The notes: a model not told the origin generated them from the letters alone. A DNA stretch of 45,164 nt from Brevipalpus yothersi (GCA_003956705.1 QZCP01000360.1:1-45164), one strand, 5' to 3'. Shown: positions 1 through 14,981, counted from the stretch's first letter. Made by a program: numbers and translations.

Positions 1-80
<80 letters not shown>
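1..80. repeat. (CT)40 microsatellite at the left window edge
   Basis: This is a perfect TC/CT run from base 1. Its position at the very start suggests that the contig was broken inside a longer array. It is followed 70 bp later by a (GA)n run in the opposite sense. Confidence 0.98.
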
Positions 81-83
<3 letters not shown>

Positions 84-147
84 GAGATGCCGACAATGAT
101 TAAGCTTCGGCTTCTCTCTCTTGGCATCCCAATTGCTCGGGGTGCTC

Positions 148-150
<3 letters not shown>

Positions 151-181
<31 letters not shown>
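151..181. repeat. (GA)n microsatellite
   Basis: This is a perfect GA run. Together with the CT run at 1-80 it forms an inverted complementary pair that could fold into a long hairpin. Confidence 0.97.
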
Positions 182-185
<4 letters not shown>

Positions 186-1098
186 CAAAGTGAACGCAAC
201 TGATTCACTCTTCGTGCATACAGTCCATTGTTCCGAATTATCCGTTTCAGCTTCTTACAGACCTTAAAATCGTTGCCGCAGTCACCATCACCGAAAACAT
301 TCACCCGACCAGCATCCCGCAGCATCCAACCGGATCGGACAGCGTGCTGTGTCCGCTTCAGTGGCTATAGATTTGGCCACCAAATCGAATGTGACCCAAG
401 AGAGAAAGAGAAAGAAAGAATAGGCTGCATTTGATTCAGGGCCTTAAAGGGAAGCGAGAGGCACACACAAATCAGCGAATCGAATGGGCCTGAGTGACTT
501 ATCCATTGGGTGTGTATGAAGCCATTAGTTAACTTTATTTGCCACCATGTTTTCGTACACATTCAAGCGTGTGTATATGTGGAGAGAGAGAAAGAAAGAA
601 AGAAAGAAAGGAGAAGAGTATTCAAAGTGGAGAAAACTGCCAAAAGGAAGCCCACTATTTTGCATCAGAGTTACATTCTGAATGACATTCTAGAGCATAT
701 ATATGTGAGCATAAGTTTGAAGGACAGCCGGAAGGGATAATCGAATAATCTCATGAGACAGTGAGAGAGAAAATTTTTCGACAGTAAAATGATGAAGCCA
801 TCGACAAGGAATCAAAGCTCACAGGACCAGAGGGTTAATAATAATCAGCGAATTGACTTCAATCATAGCCTTCTCTCTCTACCTCTCCCGATAACATGAG
901 CAAAAAGTAGCGAGTGTTCTGTATATATATATTAGAGAGGCAGGGGAATGATATTTACAAGTAGGCAAGCGATGCAAATCGATTGGGAAAAGAGAGGAAG
1001 AGAGATTCCTATTCTTTTGGGTACAATTCAATACTAAATCGCTTCTAATCAAAGCGAAACCGTAACCAGCTAGTTAGAGAGCAATAAGTGTGAGAATC

Positions 1099-1101
<3 letters not shown>

Positions 1102-1165
<64 letters not shown>
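1102..1165. repeat. (GA)32 microsatellite
   Basis: This is a perfect dinucleotide run of about 64 bp in otherwise unique AT-rich sequence. Confidence 0.98.
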
Positions 1166-1166
<1 letters not shown>

Positions 1167-2126
1167 AAATAGTTCGTGTCAATGAGATAGGTGATTTAAC
1201 CTGTCATTTATTCACTAGCTCAGAAAAGTGTTTCCATTTGGAAATAGAAGAGAGACAGAGAAATTTATCGTCTAGACTATGCTAGGAATTCATGTTGGAT
1301 GTTGAATGTAGATGTATTCACCGAATTTCGATTTCGTGTGTTACATGATGATGAAGCATTATCTCCGGATCAGTTCGATGTGTGTGTGTGTGTTGGTGAG
1401 AAAAATACGGAAACTGGAGGACTGATAGTCAATTACTGTTATCACTGAAATGACTCACAAAGATTATCATGAACTCGAGGAGAGAAATTAATTAATTTTC
1501 CCAGGAAAAATTTTGACACGAAATTAAAAAATAATGAAAAATTAATGAATATTATCTATAACTAACTAGTGGTCCTTGTTAAAACTGGACATTTTGGGCT
1601 GGATATATTATCAAATTCATGTTATCAATCCAGTTATCCATCTGAGTGCTTATCGATTGATTGCACTACTGAATCTGTTTGGGCACACTCATCTGCATAT
1701 AATCAAAAGGATTATCATCTACTATTCATCATGCTCATCATGAATCTCCCTGGAAATTCGAGTGAGAAGATAGAGAAAGAGAGAACACATGAGCATTCAT
1801 GCAATTCCCAGTAAAACAGCTATCAAAGAGGAATACTGTGGGAGCATTTCCATCCGCTGACAATGTGAGTGAGGATCCCATATGAACCTTTTTTTGATGA
1901 TGAGCATTTGCCTCTTCATCCCCTATCCAAGTCCATAGAACCGATAAATGTGCGTGTCAATGATGGTCACAGTGGCATGAAATGCTGTTTAATGGGATGA
2001 AAAATGAGACCATAATTTGACGAGAGAGATTCACAGATTTTGTCTATTCCAAATATAATCACGCATGGTCAATATGCATAATATTATCTGATTTTAGGTT
2101 ATCCTGATTAGCCGGAAGTAGCTCAG

Positions 2127-2127
<1 letters not shown>

Positions 2128-2162
<35 letters not shown>
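2128..2162. repeat. (CT)n microsatellite
   Basis: This is a perfect CT run of about 35 bp preceded by the word CTCAGCCTC. GCCT just 5' of a CT array recurs at several arrays in this window. Confidence 0.97.
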
Positions 2163-2167
<5 letters not shown>

Positions 2168-3085
2168 CAAAGTACTGTAACCTCATATGACCCTTTCTAT
2201 CGCGCGAAAAAAGAAGAAGAAAAAAGCCGACACACACAATCTATTGTTTCATTTATGTTGTATATATGTGGAAATAGTTAGCATGCAAAGTTATGTCCAG
2301 TAAAAAGAACTGTGCAACAAATAATTCAGTAATTATATTCCGATTGAATATGCATACTAATTGTGCCGCCAGTGAGTGAAAGAGAGAGAAAGAGAAAGAA
2401 ATGATTTTTCTCATACTGTTGGTCATTTGGCTCTTGTATTTTTACCAAAAAAAAGATGAAGAAAAAAAGGACCACCAAGAAGTCATTCAGGCGAATATTT
2501 TGGCCACTTTGCACGCGAGCCCAGACAAGCCCAGTGGTTTGAGAGAGAGAGATAGATGCAAGCTGGGTGAGTGTATGTGTGTGTCTGTATGATGGAGCTA
2601 ACGTGCTGAAGGTGATGGAAAAAGCCTGTGAAAAGCTTCAAAATAATGATAATAATGATGAGAGAACGCCTGCAATTTGATCCCATATTAAATGTCATAT
2701 TAGTGGTCAGATATTCTGTATGTTTTATCATCATCAGAACACATACAATTGCACGCATTGCAACATCATTGTTTACTGGAAATTATATCTCCTCATCACG
2801 ATAATTTGGTTCTCAAAATGTGGTGATTCCCTCACATTTGAGCTAGCTGATCAACTAGTGGGCATCTGCTTCAATCCAATAGAGAATATTTCCCAAACAG
2901 TAGTCTGGTGAAAATTCGATATTGATCATCAGAACCTTGATTCACTTCAAGATCGGTTTCATTTATGTACGTAGAGAGCCTCCGCGTTGCCAAGAGAGCC
3001 ACCAAGTTGATCCTTCGATAAATGGTCCTAGAAAAAGATCGCCCAAGAAGTAAGCAATATATCAACATGGAGATGAATGGTTTAC

Positions 3086-3088
<3 letters not shown>

Positions 3089-3145
<57 letters not shown>
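3089..3145. repeat. (GA)n microsatellite
   Basis: This is a perfect GA run of about 57 bp. The open frames across it on the minus strand (SLSLSL) are not genes. Confidence 0.98.
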
Positions 3146-3147
<2 letters not shown>

Positions 3148-6100
3148 CTAATCTGTGGGTTGAAATGAAAAAACTTTAAAATATGACCAAAGATTAGTGG
3201 AGCATCTTTTTTCTTCCTCTTCCCCTTATGTATTAATACACTTGTACACACACAGACATAGAATGAGAAAAGTCCTGGAATAGAAAATTGAATTATCCTT
3301 GTTCAAATGTTTTACATGTGTTTATTTAACAAATTACAATAAAAGTAAGCGAAAGAGAACTCAGTAGCTTGAAATATTTGTAGGAATCAGCTGACGAGGA
3401 TTGGACTTGTATCCACATCAAGTCCAGATAGTGTAATGTGTAATGAATCAGGGCGCTTTGCTGAAGCTTGTATCCATGTGTGTATATATGTGAAATAGAT
3501 TGATGATGGCTGAGCGTGAAAATCATATTATTGGCCTAGCTGATGGAACCCTGGCAATGGTCCTTTCGGTATGTATATACATATATCTGGGGTAATATTT
3601 TATATATGCTAAAACGAAAAATGTAATAAAACAAAGCGAAAAGTGATTTAATTCGAAATCATTAGACATTCATGAGTGGCGAGTTGCACAATTGCTCTGT
3701 GATGAGATGGAGTGAGAATATTTTAGCATCTGCACTAGTATTCCCACATTATATAGCTTGAAAATTGGAGAAATCATGAACTTTTCAGCGATTCATAGTT
3801 TCTAGTTAGCAGAATAGCAATTAGCAGATAAGCTTTCTCTCCCTCACACAAGTACATCTGCAAACAGAGAGAAAAAGAGAGAGAGAGGTAATAAGTAGAG
3901 GAATAAAAGGAATAATCGCAGCTCCAGAGAGAAAAGGGAAAAGAGAGAGATAGAGAAAAAGTAACGGTATATATGATGCATATGTACAAATGTGTGTGCT
4001 GTTGTATTAGCAAAGGCAATCATAATTTGATAAGCGAACTCGGTGAGAGTGTGGCTTTGGGATGATTAAATATTCAATAGCAAGACACTGTGAGAAATGG
4101 AAGGGCAAAACGATGCATAAATGAGCAAGAAAGAATAATCGACCAGAATGTAGTAGTGTGTAATGGTAGTAATGTGCATATCACACCCTTATTTCCCTTA
4201 ACCGGAATCCAGAAGGCAACTGGGAATCCAGTACTGAAGTGTAGGCTTAATGTTAATGTTCAAAATTCTTTTTCTACAAAACTGTCATGGCATAAGTGTG
4301 TGCGCAGCAACTGAACAATTGATAATTTCAGTACACTTATTCATGACATGAAAACTTGATAAATAATATGGTGCTCACAATTTTATATGCAGAGAAAGAG
4401 TTGCAAGTGTATTAGCTATATCTATATGGGTATTCTTGATATGAATCAAACTCATAAAACAATCTCCTGATTAAATATTTTCACAATGGCTAATGTGTTA
4501 GCAAATTTTCTTTTCTTGGAAAAGATTTCCATGCTCATAGACTATGAAAATACCAAAGAGATGACCTCAGCATCTTTTATCAATCTGTTAGCATCCTCTA
4601 AGAAAGAGACGTGTGGAATTTTGAGCTAATAATACGTATTCGAAAGTTTATCATAGCAAGATTATTGATTCTTAAATTAAAACATTGTGTTCTCATCATT
4701 TGATGATGATAAAATCTTGATTCCATCGATTCTCAACAGCAACAAATTGAACGGAATAGAGGAAATGATTTTTAACGTTAACATTATTTGATCAGGGAAT
4801 AAGCTTGAGATTGAGAGAGAAAGAGAGAAAGAATAAATAGTAGAGATTAACTTCGACCTCTGTAATTCCCAGATCTATTTGACTCGACAGGATGGCTGAA
4901 CATGATCAATGTTCCGTTTAGTGACCTTCCAATTATATACCGTATTCGAGAAGGCGAAAAGAGAGAGGGAAGTTCCGAATGTTCACAAAAGAAATGTTAC
5001 ACTAAATGTGATTATAATCGTAAACCTTGAGGGAGGCTTAAGATTCTTGATATTGAAAATTCTGTTTTGTATGTAAATTTGAATCGAGAAGGCATTCACA
5101 CAAGCCAATAAAATAACACCCCAAAATTGCAAAATAGATGCAAGAATTCAATCTAGACTGTGAATTATCATGGCTATGTTGAACGCATCTAGCTTTGAGC
5201 ATTTTTTCTGTTTGAAGTTATGTACTGTTTTATTTCAAGTAAGATGACCAAATTAGAATTCTGAGGCACTGAGATTTCTCTATTTTTGAACATATAATCA
5301 GAACAAATCTTCATGCAGGAACAAAAGTATGATACTCTCTCGGGTATCCAAGAAAATCGGATGGAATATATATCATCAGAGGTAGAGACGGAGAGAGAGG
5401 GAGAAAATTTCGATATCGAGCTTATTTGAAGCGTGAAATTGATCCTATCCTAAGCATTTGGGAAGAAAAAAAGAACAAAATAGATGCTGTATTGCAAGTA
5501 TATAAAGTTAAAATGATGCAAGAGAAGTGATGGACAGCCAAAAAGAGTGAAACAGTGTGAAATGTTCCTTGAAAGCGATCTTATTCTTGTATTCCCAGTG
5601 AAATTGAGAGAGAAAGAGAGAGAGAAAGAGAGACTTTGATGTCCATCGAGGATAGAAGAAATGCAACGAGATGAGACTCAATATTAAGTCCACAATCAAG
5701 AAGAAAAGAATCATCCAAGATCTATAAGAATGAAAAGTTTTAGAATACACAGAAGCCCCGCATAATGCATTTGCCTCTCCTCCTTCCTCCTCCTCCTCCC
5801 ACTTCTTCTCTGTTCATTAAATCACTCTGTTTGTCCAAGTTGAATTGATGGTAAGATTATCTGAAAAAATGATGATAAATTTAAATATCGTAAAAAGAAT
5901 GAGAGAGAGAGCGAAACCTCAATGATGAATCCAATAGTATATATGGCCACAGATAAGAGTGGCGGGAAAAGTGGGTGGTAGGAGTGAGAAAGGCAAAAAC
6001 TTGTGGTCTATTGTTTTGCAATATCCATCTGTGTGTTATATGATTAAAGAAACCCCAAAGTGGCAAGTAAAGTCGAAAATTTATGTCCTCATAATACGCA

Positions 6101-6545
6101 CTCACACACACATCCATGTTGAGGTATAAATTTTTAGCAGGCAACACTTGAACATTCAACAATACAGCTTAGAAGATCTTTTTCAATAAGCCATCATACG
6201 ATTCTTTCTGAATGGTAATTCAAACGTTTTCTCTCCTTCTTCTCATGATGTTCTGTTGTTTGCACGGGAATACATTTCTTTCTGAGAGAATGCTCCAGCT
6301 GAAGAATTTTTTTGCCTGTTCACATTCTCAACTCACCATCATCACTTTCAAAATTTGTTGCGACACACACATTCTCTCCATCTCTCTCTGAAATAGTGAT
6401 ATTGGTGCATGGCTTACATCATTTAAAGGAGGTGTAATATTCAGAAGGGAAAAAAGAGTACGTAAATCGTGAAAAGAAGCGAACGTAAAAGTGATGTTCT
6501 CCATCAATTGCCTGTGGAAAAGTGTGCACACATAGTGTAAGCGAA

Positions 6546-6547
<2 letters not shown>

Positions 6548-6584
<37 letters not shown>
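6548..6584. repeat. (GA)n microsatellite
   Basis: This is a perfect GA run of about 37 bp. Confidence 0.97.
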
Positions 6585-6587
<3 letters not shown>

Positions 6588-7400
6588 CTCGAGTTGTACG
6601 GAAGTGGTTGACTGAGCTGATATATGAGCAGCAATTTCTATGAAAATCACTATTTACTAAATGATTGCAAGTCAACACGAACCTGGTTCACCACATGCTG
6701 CTATTGAGCTTAATCGCTGTCGAGAAAGTTATCAGAATCGCTTCTGTTCACTCACCGAGCGAGAAGGAGAGAGCTGTTATTCCTTCAAAATCGATACTCT
6801 CTCTCTCTCTGTTCTCATATCATTTGTAGACTAACTGCAATCGATCAGGATGCTGAAGAGATTCTAGCAGGAAAGAATCTCTTCTAGACTCTCTTTTTCT
6901 TATAGACCCGAAATCAAGTCGATTGCGCGATTCGAATGCACACACATCCAGAGGCATATTTCGTTGGCCATCCCATTATAGAGGGTGTTACTTACACAAA
7001 CAGTATTTTTCCTTTCTCTTTTCATCTCTCTCTCTCTCTTCCTTTCTCTTCCTCTCTTTACGATGATCACCAAATAAACTTCCACTGGATGCTCCCCTGG
7101 AAGCCACTTGAACCGCATTACAAGCCTAATTTTCCTCTCTCTTACTCCAAGAATACAGGGCTTTCAAGGGGGCTAATTTTTGTGTATACTCCTATTCTTC
7201 TCACTCATAGTATTGCTGTTCCATTGATCAGACACACTCTTGGAAGAGAGAGAGAGAGCAGCATCCTTAGCTTGTAGATATACACCTATTCTTACCCATT
7301 CTTAGCTCGTTCATCAGCTCATTTATTTATGTTCTTGATAATCATCCTTCCATCATGATTCTCTTCGCACTGTTGACCTGATATACTGTTGCTGCTACTA

Positions 7401-7402
<2 letters not shown>

Positions 7403-7432
<30 letters not shown>
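7403..7432. repeat. (CT)n microsatellite
   Basis: This is a perfect CT run of about 30 bp. Confidence 0.96.
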
Positions 7433-7438
<6 letters not shown>

Positions 7439-8160
7439 CTCAGGATCTAATCACAGATCCTAAGGCCTCATTCTCTTTATTCCACATCACAACACACTTT
7501 GCATCTCAATCGATTTCTTTTCCATCCTCTTCTTCTCCATCTTCTTCTTTTTCTATCAAGTTGGAGTAGTAGTTGACTTGCCTCATCCATCTATCAATTT
7601 CCTATTCGATTAAGGTAGACCTCTCTCGGGCACTACAATTGACCACTGACCACTCCGCTTCCCGTTTGACCTTCCCTAACTGTAGATTGCCCACACACAA
7701 ATGTTGCCGTTAAATAATTTAATACTCAACTGACCAACATCACACAGCATCCTTCTTCATCATCATCATCTCCATCACTCCACCTCGATTGGCCACCAAG
7801 TGACCAGTGTGATTACTGTTCTATTGTTCACTCACACTAACACCATCCATCCATACATATACACATACACATACACATACATACACACAAGACACGAGGA
7901 TCACATAATTATTACTAGATTTTGGCAAGATGGCAACTTGTAATCTGCTTGTGATGTGTGTGTGAGAGAGATGTGCTCATCAGAATATTTTAACAAGAGA
8001 GATTATCATCTCGGATGCTGCGGATTGAGGCAGTTGATTTGAGAACTTGCTAGTCAGACAAGTGAGCATCGCATGCTGAGAGGAAGAGAGGGAAAAAGAT
8101 AGAGGAAAACAATGATCAGTATTCATATTCTCCGCATGAAAGTGTCATATTCTTCCTACA

Positions 8161-8187
<27 letters not shown>
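8161..8187. repeat. (CT)n microsatellite
   Basis: This is a perfect CT run of about 27 bp. Confidence 0.95.
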
Positions 8188-8192
<5 letters not shown>

Positions 8193-9323
8193 GAGGCTCA
8201 GTCTATGACAGCTCTCTTTATATTCAGTTTGTGTCTAGGAGAGAGAGAGAAAAGATTTTGTCATCGAACAAAGAGAGGGAGAGATACACATAAGAATATC
8301 TCATCAAAACAACAGTTACTTTTCACTAAACTTCTTTGTTCTTATGAATCTAGATGAGATTCTTTTCATTTGAACAAAGCATGAATTGAAAGCTTGAATG
8401 AGCTCCAATACACTTTCACATCTTCTGTGGATCACTTTTGAAGAGGAGATTCTTTGGGATTCCGAATCCGATTCTGAGAGGTTTCAAGCTCAACAGATAA
8501 GTATAACATACAGAAAAGTATAGAAAATTGAGAGGGACTTTGTCATCTCGAATGTATTTTCAATCAATTTCATTCTGATCAAGTCTTGTTAAGATAAAGA
8601 ATAGAATCAGCATCTACTTTTTTTCATACAAAGACCATGAGATACGAAATTTTCCAGACAAATTTTTCAAGGAACTCAAAAATCAGATTTGCGTGAAAAT
8701 TCGAATTATCCATGACATGGGTCTACTTTTTTTCACCATCTTTCCCGAAGTCCTCTTCTTGTTTCCCATGAATAAAGTGTCTAATGAGCGATAAAATTGG
8801 TATGACATCTATGAACTCAATGAAAGTGCGGAAAGATGAGCGATCACATCCATTGATTCACACTCATCAGAATCCATACACTGGCACACTTATACACACA
8901 CACTCACCGATCAGTGTACCAGAAAGCTTAGCAAAAGATGCGGAGGAAAGAGAAAGATGCTCAAATGCTGGCAGTGTGTGTGACTGATGGGTGTTAAAAG
9001 TGGATCAAAATTTGAAGGCAAACTAGTCCAATGTCGTCAATATGCATGTATGAGCCATCACTTGCCCTAAATGATATACCCAACAAGCGAATTGAACTGA
9101 AAAAAAGTATGCCTCTGTTTCATGGAGAGAAGAAAAGACTTTTCTATTCCTCTCTCTTTCTCTCTTTCTTTTCATTTGACATAGACACACAATCACATGG
9201 AATTATACGCTCAAAACTGGCTGAAAATATACGTGAAATGTGTTCAGAAAGTGACTTTATAATATGGAGAGTTCAGCGTAGAATAGGGCAATCGATGTTT
9301 TGAGAGAAAATTTTCAAACTAGT

Positions 9324-9326
<3 letters not shown>

Positions 9327-9361
<35 letters not shown>
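9327..9361. repeat. (GA)n microsatellite
   Basis: This is a perfect GA run of about 35 bp. It is followed by purine-rich sequence that continues to about 9450. Confidence 0.97.
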
Positions 9362-9364
<3 letters not shown>

Positions 9365-11829
9365 TAGAGGAGAGTGAATTTGATGAGAAACGGTGGCTGA
9401 CAGAAGAGGAGGAGAAAAGATGAAGATGAAAGGGAGTGAAAATGTTTTCCTCGAGCAACATGATGGAGAGTGTGGATCTGTGGCCTTATTTAAAATTTTG
9501 ACAGGATTACCTTTCTTTTTTTCTTATTTTTCTGCCACTCTTCCATTCTTCAAGTTGCCCTCTACTTAGAGAGCATTAAAAGTTAACAAAGTTAACAAGA
9601 CGCATTACAGATTCGCGCCCAACCAGCACTCGTGTGCCTTGCTTCCTCTCTCTGTGAATAAGTATGCTTGAAAACATGTGGAACTAAAAGTAACAAGTCA
9701 ACTAGAAGCTTTACACAGAGATGGAGAGAGAAAATTTTGCTGCATTAGCTTGATGTCTTGGGTATTTGGTACCAAAAAATTGGAGAGAGATTTTTTTCTT
9801 GACAATTGCCCTTCTATTCTGCCTCTGTGTTTGTTTTTAAATTTGTGTGTAGTTTTTTTATCTCTCTCTCTCTCTCTCTTCACTTTAAAATTGGAACGCC
9901 TTAGCCACCCACAGGGGTCGTCGCCTTATGTTAGATAAATTCTGTGGAACATATACACTTACACACTTTTTTTAAGCCTTCAATAGTAGGAGAAAACTTT
10001 GTAGCTATTACTACAATTTGTGTGAGTGGAAAATGATGCGGTTCCTTCTTTTTTTCTCTCTCTCTCACCCAAATTGATGCAATTTATGAATCAATTCTCA
10101 ATGGCAAGCAAGAAAGCATTTGAAAATATTTTTCAAAAGTGATTTGTTCTCGTTCGTATTCTCTTTCTCATTTTGCCTCTTCTCTATGGAAAAAAAATCC
10201 TTCAATAGGCCATCTCACATGTCAGATGAATGTTGGAAGGAAAGTGGAAAAGATTCTTTACAAGTGAACAATTTTTCGCCCAATTTATTCCACAGCCAGG
10301 TATCTTAACTGCCTAGTGGAACCAGTAAGCGTGTGTATGTGTGTAGTTGTGTGTGTGTATGTTTCTCTCTATTTCTCTTTATACACTAATTTCGAGCCAA
10401 TTGGGCTAATCAGCATCCCACCAAGATGAAGTATTCCTTTGAACTGGAACACAATTACAATCATGTTATGCCTAATTCAACATGCTCTATAGGTATATAT
10501 TGACTCTTGGAAGTGTAACATTTGGAGCTAAGTATTCCCTCTCAGTAAAACAAACACACACACACTGTAAAAGATTCTCTCTCTCTCTCTCTTCAGCTGC
10601 TATTTTTTACCATCTTTATTGGCTCCAATCGCAATATGCACACAAAAAATATTACCAACAATCGATCATGTTTAGAGCATCCAAACTGTAGAGGAATATC
10701 ATTCTCCATCCTCAGTAACCTCATCTCTTTTCACTTGCTCACTAAGTCAACAAGTAATAAACTGATATGTGTGTCAGTCAATACCGAACAGTAAAGGCCC
10801 TAAAATCATGTGTCTATAATACAGAGTATACTGTTGTATGGCATTTTTGTGAACACAATATATATATATACACTATCAAATGTGGCCATTGTGGTTGCCT
10901 GATGGCTTCTGTATGCTTTATTGTATACTCTATTCATTCATAAGCCTCAGGCGCAATATTTATACTGACAGATTTTCTCGACACAATGATTGTCACCTAT
11001 AAGCCATTGGCTGTATATCTGTATACACTCAGAGTATGGATGATGGCTTGAGAGGAGGTCCAGAAAGGATAAAGAATAGAAATGAGAGTGAGAATATGAA
11101 TGCTCAAGTAGCTGAATTTTAGACATTGGCCTGTTAGAAGGAGAGAAAAATCGTGGATAAGCTTTTCGACAGGTTCAACTGGGTGGAAAAAAAGGTTGTA
11201 TGTGTGTCTGTTTGTGTGTGTAAAGTACATGCATTCCGCATGGAGTAAAATCGATTTACAGTCTTCCTAATCGCTCTAGCAAACTCTTTGCAATTCGATG
11301 ATCCAGGAAGCTAAATCTTTTGTAAGAATGGGCTATATCTCTCTTGCTCTCTTTTTCGAAGAGAGAGAAAGAGAAAGAGAAAGAGAGATAGATCAATTTG
11401 AACGGAGCCCGATTTCGATTGTATGCGTGTGTGTGTGTGTGTTTGTGATTCAAGTGTGATCCTGAATGGCGATCGGCTATGCTATAATGCCAAGAACAAT
11501 GTTGAACAGATCATTTTGGGCTAGCAAAATAGGATTAGCTGAATTACAGTTGTAATTCACAATTCGTTGCCACTGATGGTACTGTTGAAGGGGCTGAGAT
11601 GAGCAAACAAAAAGGCCAATCGAGAGAAAGAGAAAGAGAGAGCGAAGAGGATGGACAGTCCGAGAGGATGATTCTTTTGTGAAGGCTGCTTATTAATCAG
11701 CTTCCGAATCAACGCTGACCTGAAGAGAGGAGATGAGATGCTCCAATGGCCATGGGTGATGATCAGATCAGTGTTTTCTCTCTCTCCATAATGACTGCAC
11801 ACTTGGAAAACCTCTCAAATCTGGGCAAA

Positions 11830-11832
<3 letters not shown>

Positions 11833-11895
<63 letters not shown>
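11833..11895. repeat. (GA)n microsatellite
   Basis: This is a perfect GA run of about 63 bp. It is followed after a few bases by AGTGGCCTCAGG, one of the recurrent GGCC words next to arrays. Confidence 0.98.
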
Positions 11896-11899
<4 letters not shown>

Positions 11900-12968
11900 T
11901 AGTGGCCTCAGGACAATCGGAATCAAAACGTAGTCTCAGATAAAAGTTGTGATTACTTTTCTCTTCTTTCCCATTCATTTGAGTGTGCTTCCATGCTTTC
12001 ATCCTCGAATTGAGTCATCATCGTAAATGAAATTGACCAGACATAATTCATTCCAATTCAGTTTACATCAATTTGTCTCTTGAGGTACACTAATCTCACT
12101 GATTGGAGGTCATTCTGGGATCACTCGGAAGACTGTGATCTTAGAATGGATGCTTCAGGGACACTTTTGGGGTCCAAATTTTCGTAACAAAATTTATTAC
12201 CTAAGAGAATAACTCTCTTTCTCTCTCTTTCTCTTCCTTTTGCATACACAATGACCAGAAGATACACTAGTGATGTGTGATTGTGTGTGATATAATTGGG
12301 CATCATTTTGGCACCATTGACCACCTATCGACATGATTGAGAGGGCTAAATCAATGAGGTGATGGGATGAACAAGTGTTGGGATGATGATCATGATATGG
12401 TGCCAACGAGGAGAGCAAGACCAATGCTTGCATTTATATACACACAACATCCAGTTGAAGAGGGACAATTAGTGAGGCTCGCAAAGGATTCCTTCATACC
12501 AGCCATCATCATCATTTGTTTCTCATCTTTTTCAGATCAAAGCTCACTGGAATGCCTCGTGATGCCTAAGAATACAGATCGGATTGAGCATCTTCCTTTG
12601 CCCCCTCGCTCTCTTTCTCTCTCTCTCCATCTCACTTACTCACTTACTCTCTCATCCACTCCCACCCCCTCCCCCTGGCCCACGAGCGGCAAGATAAGTG
12701 CATTTTCGGTGAGGTCTTCTCTCTCTCTCCCAGAATTCCCTGCATCATCGTCGTCATCATCATGGAATGGCGAGCGTTCCATTGATAGGGCGAGAAAAGA
12801 GCCACGAGAAGTGAGAGAAAGAGAGAGAGAGAGAGAGACGCTGGATGGCTGATTTGAATGAGGAGGCGCAACCTTACATACATTGCCTTAATCGCTCTCA
12901 TCCCTCATGAAGATGGCCCACACAAGAAGCTTTATTAAGAAGTGATGTTCAATATTATATTTTCTTAC

Positions 12969-12970
<2 letters not shown>

Positions 12971-13006
<36 letters not shown>
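12971..13006. repeat. (GA)n microsatellite
   Basis: This is a perfect GA run of about 36 bp. Confidence 0.97.
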
Positions 13007-13008
<2 letters not shown>

Positions 13009-13097
13009 TGAGGGCTGGATATGCAAGGTATAAGAAAAACGCTTTTACCGAGAAAATTTTCTCTCTCCATCCATAAATATGTGGTAAATTTTGCCGC

Positions 13098-13132
13098 AAG
13101 AGATGGCCTGAAATTGGTCTCTCTCTCTCTTT
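13098..13132 (+). repeat. Diverged relative of the island-flanking repeat
   Basis: The stretch around GGCCTGAAATTGGTCTCTC resembles the core of the direct repeats at 31172 and 41846, which read GGCCTAAAATTGGACTCTC. Similarity extends upstream across about 35 bp with scattered mismatches (TGCCGCAAGAGAT here, TGGCGATATAAGGA there). This suggests that the island-flanking repeat belongs to a dispersed family that carries a CT array. The alignment was made by eye. Confidence 0.45.
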
Positions 13133-14932
13133 TATTCGCTTTCGCACTAGCTTTCTTAACACTTCGCACTACCGGCGATAGAACATGAATGCCCAAAGCC
13201 GCCATCATGGAAACATCCTGAAATGATGATCATCGTCACCATGTAACAATCATCCAAGGAACTTGTTTAATCATCTTCCAATCATCATTTTCTTCATCAT
13301 GAACTCTTCTGTTTCTTATTTTCTTTTTTCCTATTATCTCTCACTCAGGTATGACTAATTCATGAGATTCATCTTTTCGCGCCTCCTGATATGGGCTTCA
13401 GCATGGTGAACTCACACCTAGATTGTCAGAATTGGGAAGGAATGAAAGGCTCCATCTTATACGCACACAAAAACCGAATCTTCCATCATCTATTGGATTC
13501 CAGCAACATCAGCTGGTGGGATCAAAGGATGCGGACTGATGAGAAGAGGTCATGTTTACACATTCAGCGCTGCATCATTTCGTGAACAGCATCACTTGAT
13601 GATGAAGATGGGTGGGAATTGATCGCAAAAAACAAGTTATTAATAAAAAAAATAAATTTTAACTCCAGCCTCCAACTTGAATAGCTCATCATCAGTCAAA
13701 ATATGGCTTCCATGTCAGCAGTGGCCAGTATGAAGAATCGTTTTCATGAGCTTCTGAACTTATATCATGAGCATCATCTTTAACTCATTCTGCTCATGAT
13801 TTTTGATCCCATTTTTTGTTGATAAAATTTTACTGGCTACTGTATTTGATTTGAACTCCCAGCAAGATGGAAGGAATTACTATTGTTGGATTTGCTCCCA
13901 TTCTTAGACTCTACTAAGATGGAACATCCCAAAGTAGAATAGGAGAGAAAGAGAGAGAGAGAAGAAGAAAGATGAGGAAGATGAAGAATAATCGAGAAGA
14001 TGATGATTTGATGTGTACACACACAAAAGCGTTTTTATTTGCAGGATCATCATCAATTGTGTGTGTGATCCATAATAGAGTGGAAGATCATTTGTTGTTG
14101 TATTGTGTACTGTGTACATCTATTCCATCCTCCTCAAAATCACCGTGAAATCGGCAATCAACTGTGATCATGAAGCATCAATTGGAATAAGGAGAAGAAG
14201 AATACCATGAACATATATACACACACACACACACATCTCCCACGATTTTCTAGCTGATTGAATGGGAAGTCCAGAAAAAAATGATGATGATGATCGATAT
14301 TTATACTGACCATCACAATCCCCACCCCCTCCTCCTCCACTTGGCTATCGCCAATCCTCACCCACCCACTATGTGTGGTAGCATTGAACACGCCATTGGA
14401 TTCAAGAAAATTTGGCCTCAATTATAATCATATCAAGGTGGTCATCGGGGGTCAATCAAGTGGCCTGCTAATATATACACACTCCTCCACCTCCCCCATC
14501 TTCCTTCTCAATCTCTTTTCAGGGTGATCTGTATGTGTGTGTGCTTGTAAGTGTATGTGACATACAAGAAATTGGTTCACTTGAGAAAAGGTAGAGAGAG
14601 AAAAATTATCTCTCTCTTTCTCAAAAATATAATAGAATTGGAGGTGGCCATTCATGGCTTACGGGCCTCCCATCATTTCCAATCATTTATATATTTATAT
14701 ACAGAGAATTTCACGCAATTTTCCAAATTCTTTACAGTACACACATATATTCCTGGCTTGGGCCACCATAGTCTGGCCAAGGGGAAAGAGAGTCACGGAA
14801 GTTGGTTCCTTATGCTGCCTAAGCTATTAACTTTTGGGGCTACAGTCGCTTGAATGGGCCTAAGTAGTAATAGTAGTAGTGGTGGTGAGCTAATATACAT
14901 ATATTCAATGTTTTTCCATGGAAAAATGGAAT

Positions 14933-14937
<5 letters not shown>

Positions 14938-14981
<44 letters not shown>
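14938..14981. repeat. (GA)n microsatellite
   Basis: This is a perfect GA run of about 44 bp. Confidence 0.97.

Noticed and set aside
11746..12002. Open frames made of RERERE or SLSLSL repeats on both strands, here and at most other GA/CT arrays
   Set aside because: A pure dinucleotide array is open in several frames by construction. There is no domain, no splice support and no complexity beyond the array.
12367..12852. 161-codon plus-strand frame
   Set aside because: Much of it translates CT/TCC/GA low complexity (Ser/Leu/Pro and RERERE). No recognisable domain and no homologous copy in the window.
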